Of a DNA stretch of 64,000 nt, positions 60,155-64,000 are shown one piece after another. Within the stretch, counting starts at the first letter, position 1. Each line of letters begins with the position of its first letter. The DNA is from Aequoribacter fuscus (GTDB taxonomy: Bacteria; Pseudomonadota; Gammaproteobacteria; Pseudomonadales; Halieaceae): contig NZ_CP036423.1 in assembly GCF_009910365.1 (NCBI RefSeq), positions 620,001 to 684,000 on the forward strand, given 5' to 3'. The position numbers were made by a program, and so were the translations under genes. The notes beneath the pieces are model-generated. The model worked only from the letters and a program-made list of their open reading frames with translations, did not search any database and was not told where the DNA came from.

Positions 60155-61375
60155 ATGAGCGACATTAACAAAGTGGTATTGGCCTACTCGGGTGGCTTGG
60201 ATACGTCGGTGATTGTGCGGTGGTTGCAAGACACTTATAACTGCGAGGTGGTCACATTTACTGCCGATATCGGCCAGGGTGAAGAAGTGGAGCCCGCGCG
60301 CGCCAAAGCAGAAGCCTTGGGTGTGAAAGAAATCTACATCGAAGACCTGCGCGAAGAATTCGTGCGCGACTTTGTATTCCCCATGTTTCGCGCTAACACC
60401 GTGTACGAAGGCGAGTACTTGTTGGGTACCTCTATCGCTCGCCCTCTAATTGCTAAGCGTTTGGTCGAAATTGCGAACGAGACCAATGCCGATGCGATTT
60501 CTCATGGCGCTACCGGTAAAGGTAATGATCAAGTCCGTTTTGAACTAGGTGCTTATGCACTAAAGCCCGGCATACAAGTGATTGCACCCTGGCGTGAGTG
60601 GGACTTGAACTCGCGTGAGGCTTTAATGGCCTATTGCGAAGAACGTAATATTCCAGTCGACTTTTCGAATAAAAAGAAGAAGTCACCCTACTCAATGGAC
60701 GCTAACCTGCTGCACATTTCGTATGAGGGCGGCCAGTTGGAAGACCCTTGGGTCGAGGCAGAGGAAGATATGTGGCGCTGGTCGGTTAGCCCCGAGGCGG
60801 CACCCGATGAGCCTACTTACATCGAGTTGACTTATCGCAAGGGTGATATTGTCGCCATTGATGGCGTAGAAATGAGCCCAGCTACCGTATTAGAAACCCT
60901 GAACAAACTGGGTGGTGCCAACGGAATTGGCCGCGCGGATTTGGTCGAAAACCGCTACGTGGGTATGAAGTCACGTGGTTGTTACGAGACTCCGGGGGGC
61001 ACAATTATGTTGAAAGCCCACCGCGCTATCGAGTCACTGACGCTTGACCGTGAGGCAGCGCACTTGAAAGACGAGTTAATGCCGCGCTATGCCAAGTTAG
61101 TTTATAACGGCTACTGGTGGTCGCCCGAGCGCATTATGCTGCAAAAGGCTATCGACGAATCACAGACCTTCGTAAACGGTAAAGTGCGCGTCAAACTCTA
61201 CAAGGGTAACGCTATTGTGGCGGGCCGTCAGTCTGATGACAGCCTGTTCGATGCGCATATCGCGACCTTTGAAGACGATGCGGGCGCCTATAACCAGAAA
61301 GACGCAGAGGGCTTTATTAAGCTGAATGCGCTGCGTATGCGTATTGGGGCTAACCGAGGGCGCAAGTACGATTAG
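60155..61375 (+). CDS. argG: Argininosuccinate synthase
   Basis: 406 residues. PP-loop ATPase motif [15 protein letters not shown] at residues 9-23, [13 protein letters not shown] near 118, and the [11 protein letters not shown] segment. Joins citrulline and aspartate; its citrulline derives from carbamoyl phosphate made by CarAB. Divergent from pyrC. Confidence 0.97.
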   Translation: MSDINKVVLAYSGGLDTSVIVRWLQDTYNCEVVTFTADIGQGEEVEPARAKAEALGVKEIYIEDLREEFVRDFVFPMFRANTVYEGEYLLGTSIARPLIAKRLVEIANETNADAISHGATGKGNDQVRFELGAYALKPGIQVIAPWREWDLNSREALMAYCEERNIPVDFSNKKKKSPYSMDANLLHISYEGGQLEDPWVEAEEDMWRWSVSPEAAPDEPTYIELTYRKGDIVAIDGVEMSPATVLETLNKLGGANGIGRADLVENRYVGMKSRGCYETPGGTIMLKAHRAIESLTLDREAAHLKDELMPRYAKLVYNGYWWSPERIMLQKAIDESQTFVNGKVRVKLYKGNAIVAGRQSDDSLFDAHIATFEDDAGAYNQKDAEGFIKLNALRMRIGANRGRKYD

Positions 61376-61396
61376 CTCAAGTTGAATGTCTGATAG

Positions 61397-61421
61397 GGGC
61401 GCCAAATTAGGCGCCCTTTTT
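61397..61421 (+). terminator. argG terminator
   Basis: GGGCGCC (61397-61403), loop AAATTA, GGCGCCC (61410-61416), then TTTTT. Confidence 0.9.
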
Positions 61422-61480
61422 CGTTGTGGCGAGCTGTTTTTGTCGCTATTCTGAGGCGCTAAAAAATAAAAGGATAAATC

Positions 61481-63406
61481 ATGAGTAAGCGCAGTTTTCT
61501 AACTTGGTCCGTTTTTGCAGCGACACTAACCCTAGCGGGATGTCAAAACTCTGATCCTCAAGGTGCGACTGAATCGGTATCAGCAAGCAATACATCTCAA
61601 GACTCAGGTTCGGAAGTACAAGTAACCCCCACCAAAACAGCTTTGTTCGGTGATTTACACGTACACACCTCGCAGTCATTTGATGCCTTTGTGTTTGGTG
61701 TGCGCCGTACACCCGAAGACGCCTACCGCTACGCTCAAGGCGAGGCTATCCCGCAAGATGCTGGCGGGATGATTCAACTTGCTGGTCCGCCCTTAGATTT
61801 TTATGCGGTTACTGACCACGGAGAATACTTGGGTGTGGTGCCAGCTATGGCTGACCCCAATAGCCCAATATCAAAGACCGCAACGGCTCAAGCTGCTTTC
61901 GGCGAAAATGCCACCGAATCGGATGCTACTTTCTCGAAAATCGGTTTGTCGTTTGTGACGCAATCTCCACTTGAGGATATTTACGACCGCAGCTTTATTG
62001 CGGGTAACTGGCGCAAAACCGCTGATATAGCAGACCAATATTATCGACCGGGCGAGTTCACCACTTTTGCAGCTTATGAATTCACGGCCATGCGAGTGGT
62101 GGATGTTGCGCAAACGGGTGCGGCCAATTTGCACCGTAATGTGATCTTCGAGAATACATCCCCCGACGATATTTTTACGACTCTAATGTCGGGAGACCCC
62201 GCCGAGCTTTGGGATTGGATGGAGCAACAGCGTGCTGTAGGGAATGACTCGTTAGCCATTCCTCATAATTCGAATGCCTCGAATGGTTTAATGTTTTCGG
62301 CCACCGATGAAAATGGCGAGCCTCTATCTAAAGAGCTGATGGAACAGCGCGTTCGCAACGAACCCATTATGGAAATTACTCAAATTAAGGGCACCTCGGA
62401 TACGCGTCCCGCATTTTCGCCTAACGACGAATGGGCGGAATTCGAGCATTACCCCTATTTGATTGGCTCGAATATGCTAAATAAAGACGCCGAAGGCAGT
62501 TACGCGCGGCCTTCGCTCAGCAAAGGTATTCAGCTGCAGCAAGAGCAGGGCGCTAATCCCTTCGAATTTGGTTTTATTGGCGCCAGCGACACGCACTTAG
62601 CGGCGGGAACCTACGTCGAATCCACCTACTGGGGTAAGTTTCCATCTGAAGGGCGCGACCCCAAGTTACGCAATTCGGTTCCCAATGGTCCAGAGGGGAC
62701 GGAATGGGAAGACGCCGATACATCGGGCGATGAAGGTCTATTAATCGGTCGGTCGGCTGCCTCGTATTCTGCCAGTGGGCTGGCTGGTGTTTGGGCTGAA
62801 TCGAACACGCGTGAGGCGATCTTTGCAGCTATGAAGCGTCGCGAGACCTTTGGGACTTCTGGTCCCAGGATGCAAGTACGTTTCTTCGCGGGTGACTATC
62901 AGGACGATCTGCTAACGAGCGTTGATTCGCTTGAGACCGCTTACGCAGAAGGTGTACCCATGGGGGGGCGTTTGAGCGAGCAATCACAAGCGCCATCGAT
63001 GATGGTGTGGGCAGTACAGGATCCCTTATCGGCGCCTTTACAGCGCGCACAGGTGATCAAAGTGTGGCGCGATGCTCAGGGCGAACACCAAGAGCGCGTC
63101 TTCGATGTGGCCTGTTCTGGCGATGCTCAGCCTGATGCGAATTATCGCTGCCCCTATAACGGTGCAAGCGTCGATTTACGTTCTTGCGATGTTCAGGCCG
63201 GCACTGGGCAGGCAGAGTTAAAGGCGCTGTGGCAAGACCCTGAATTCAATGCTTCACAATCTTCAGCATATTTTGTTCGCGTGCTTGAGAACCCAACCTG
63301 CCGATGGAGCTCGTGGGATGCTGCAAGAGCGGGTATTAAGCCCAATCCGGAGCTGCCCGCGATATTGCAGGAGCGCGCCTGGTCGTCGCCGATTTGGGTG
63401 AACTAG
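61481..63406 (+). CDS. DUF3604 family lipoprotein
   Basis: 641 residues. A lipoprotein signal (LTLAGC) gives an N-terminal lipid anchor. Then the DUF3604 core: FGDLHVHTSQSFDAFVFG near residue 50, AVTDHGEYLGV near 110, IPHNSNASNG, GFIGASDTHLAAGTY and FGTSGPRMQVRFF. The H-x-H, D-H and D-T-H residues are placed as in metal-dependent PHP-like hydrolases, so a phosphoesterase-like activity is plausible but unproven. Common in marine heterotrophs. It has its own unit between the argG terminator and the convergent panD. Confidence 0.88.
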   Translation: MSKRSFLTWSVFAATLTLAGCQNSDPQGATESVSASNTSQDSGSEVQVTPTKTALFGDLHVHTSQSFDAFVFGVRRTPEDAYRYAQGEAIPQDAGGMIQLAGPPLDFYAVTDHGEYLGVVPAMADPNSPISKTATAQAAFGENATESDATFSKIGLSFVTQSPLEDIYDRSFIAGNWRKTADIADQYYRPGEFTTFAAYEFTAMRVVDVAQTGAANLHRNVIFENTSPDDIFTTLMSGDPAELWDWMEQQRAVGNDSLAIPHNSNASNGLMFSATDENGEPLSKELMEQRVRNEPIMEITQIKGTSDTRPAFSPNDEWAEFEHYPYLIGSNMLNKDAEGSYARPSLSKGIQLQQEQGANPFEFGFIGASDTHLAAGTYVESTYWGKFPSEGRDPKLRNSVPNGPEGTEWEDADTSGDEGLLIGRSAASYSASGLAGVWAESNTREAIFAAMKRRETFGTSGPRMQVRFFAGDYQDDLLTSVDSLETAYAEGVPMGGRLSEQSQAPSMMVWAVQDPLSAPLQRAQVIKVWRDAQGEHQERVFDVACSGDAQPDANYRCPYNGASVDLRSCDVQAGTGQAELKALWQDPEFNASQSSAYFVRVLENPTCRWSSWDAARAGIKPNPELPAILQERAWSSPIWVN

Positions 63407-63449
63407 AGCGGGAAGTAGGTGGGGCCGGGAAAGTAGTCGACCCCAAGGT

Positions 63450-63824
63450 TTAAAAGGTCTCAGCGACCGTTTTTGGCTCTTCAACAATGTAGCGGAATTC
63501 GCGGTTATCGGGTGAGGGCAAAATGACTTTGGGGTGCACTCTCTCGGCGCTCAACTCAAAGCCAATAATAATGATGTCCTCGCCTGGACCGATCAGATGT
63601 GCGGCGGCGCCATTGACACAGATATCGCCCTTACCACGCTCGCCTTCAATCGTGTAGGTTTCTAAACGCGCACCCGATGTATTGCTGACCACCAGCACTT
63701 TCTCGCCTGGCCACAGACCTACGGCATCTAACAGGTTTGCATCAATCGTGATACTGCCCACGTAATCCAAGTCGGCTTGGGTGACCGTTGCCTTGTGAAT
63801 TTTCGAGCGCATTTGCCAACGCAT
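63450..63824 (-). CDS. panD: Aspartate 1-decarboxylase (pyruvoyl proenzyme)
   Basis: 124 residues from the ATG at 63824 (MRWQMRSKIHKATVTQADL), giving the usual N-terminus and length of about 126; a reading from 63863 adds unrelated residues. The self-cleavage Gly-Ser is in DYVGSITID, and GAAAHL matches the conserved NGAAA motif. It makes beta-alanine for PanC. Here panD is about 22 kb from panBC. Confidence 0.94.
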   Translation of the reverse strand: MRWQMRSKIHKATVTQADLDYVGSITIDANLLDAVGLWPGEKVLVVSNTSGARLETYTIEGERGKGDICVNGAAAHLIGPGEDIIIIGFELSAERVHPKVILPSPDNREFRYIVEEPKTVAETF

Positions 63825-63928
63825 GAGTACTAACCTACCGAGTCCAAATGAGGGGCGTATCATTCCGCATTACAAAAATTTGTCAACCATGGCGAGCGCT
63901 CTAACCTCAAGATTTCATGAAAAAATAG

Positions 63929-64000
63929 GTGTCAGAACGACTAATTGTTGGATTGCTCACGGCTTTTAGAGGCAAAGCGCTAGGCGTTGCGTATGGTCAG
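63929..64000 (+). CDS. Possible start of an unrecognised gene, cut by the window end
   Basis: From a GTG at 63929 the frame is open for all 24 remaining codons (reads SERLIVGLLTAFRGKALG...). An in-frame TAG precedes it, so this is the earliest start. No clear ribosome-binding site and no recognised family. Confidence 0.25.
   Translation, partial: MSERLIVGLLTAFRGKALGVAYGQ

Overview
This 64-kb window reads as a chromosomal stretch of a free-living, probably marine gammaproteobacterium related to the Pseudomonas/Cellvibrionales/Halieaceae side of the class. The order of housekeeping genes (carA-carB-greA-yhbY-rlmE-ftsH-folP-glmM-tpiA-secG-tRNA-Leu, then tRNA-fMet-rimP-nusA-infB-rbfA-truB-rpsO-pnp, then acs-panC-panB-folK-pcnB-cbrB-cbrA-gluQ-dksA) is, from established knowledge, almost the order of the corresponding Pseudomonas aeruginosa locus, with local insertions. 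A TonB-dependent receptor, a GH3 lipoprotein and a DUF3604 lipoprotein fit a heterotroph that takes up organic polymers. The genus is inference.

Layout. 1-3845: a small accessory catabolic block (end of a zinc-type oxidoreductase, iron alcohol dehydrogenase, hotdog thioesterase, MFS exporter, SDR). 3846-15539: pyrimidine/arginine precursor synthesis (carAB), transcription and ribosome factors (greA, yhbY, rlmE), ftsH, folP, glmM, tpiA, secG and tRNA-Leu(GAG). 15540-28514: an accessory segment between two tRNA loci, with GH3 lipoprotein, NTF2-like protein, SDR, serine hydrolase, DUF411 protein, TonB receptor, malic enzyme, LysE exporter and an RlmD-type methyltransferase. Each flanking tRNA is followed about 160 bp downstream by a copy of its own 3' end. 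28598-37947: initiator tRNA, a degenerate second tRNA, and the rimP-nusA-infB-rbfA-truB-rpsO-pnp translation/RNA-decay operon. 37973-50533: a long minus-strand run with acetyl-CoA synthetase, pantothenate/folate genes, a deoxynucleoside kinase, poly(A) polymerase, the CbrA/CbrB carbon-nitrogen two-component system, gluQ and dksA. 50635-64000: M15 peptidase, pyrophosphatase, PPi-type phosphofructokinase, mpl, an RND/MMPL transporter, ykgJ-like and LON-domain genes, rnt, pyrC, argG, a DUF3604 lipoprotein and panD.

The most interesting signal is in the 312-bp cbrB-pcnB gap. On the minus strand a near-consensus sigma-54 promoter (44416-44401) is followed by a short A-rich transcript carrying AAnAAnAA/(ARN)n motifs and ending in a hairpin plus seven U (44327-44298). 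This is the position and logic of the Pseudomonas CrcZ RNA, which sequesters Hfq/Crc under CbrB control, but at about 90 nt instead of several hundred. A 58-residue two-helix membrane protein overlapping the cbrA start (cbrX-like) completes the cbrXAB-crcZ-pcnB arrangement. Other signals are intrinsic terminators inside the leaders of carA and of the rimP-nusA operon, and an Asp/Phe repeat insert in the RND transporter. No CRISPR array, prophage, insertion sequence, integrase or rRNA was seen.
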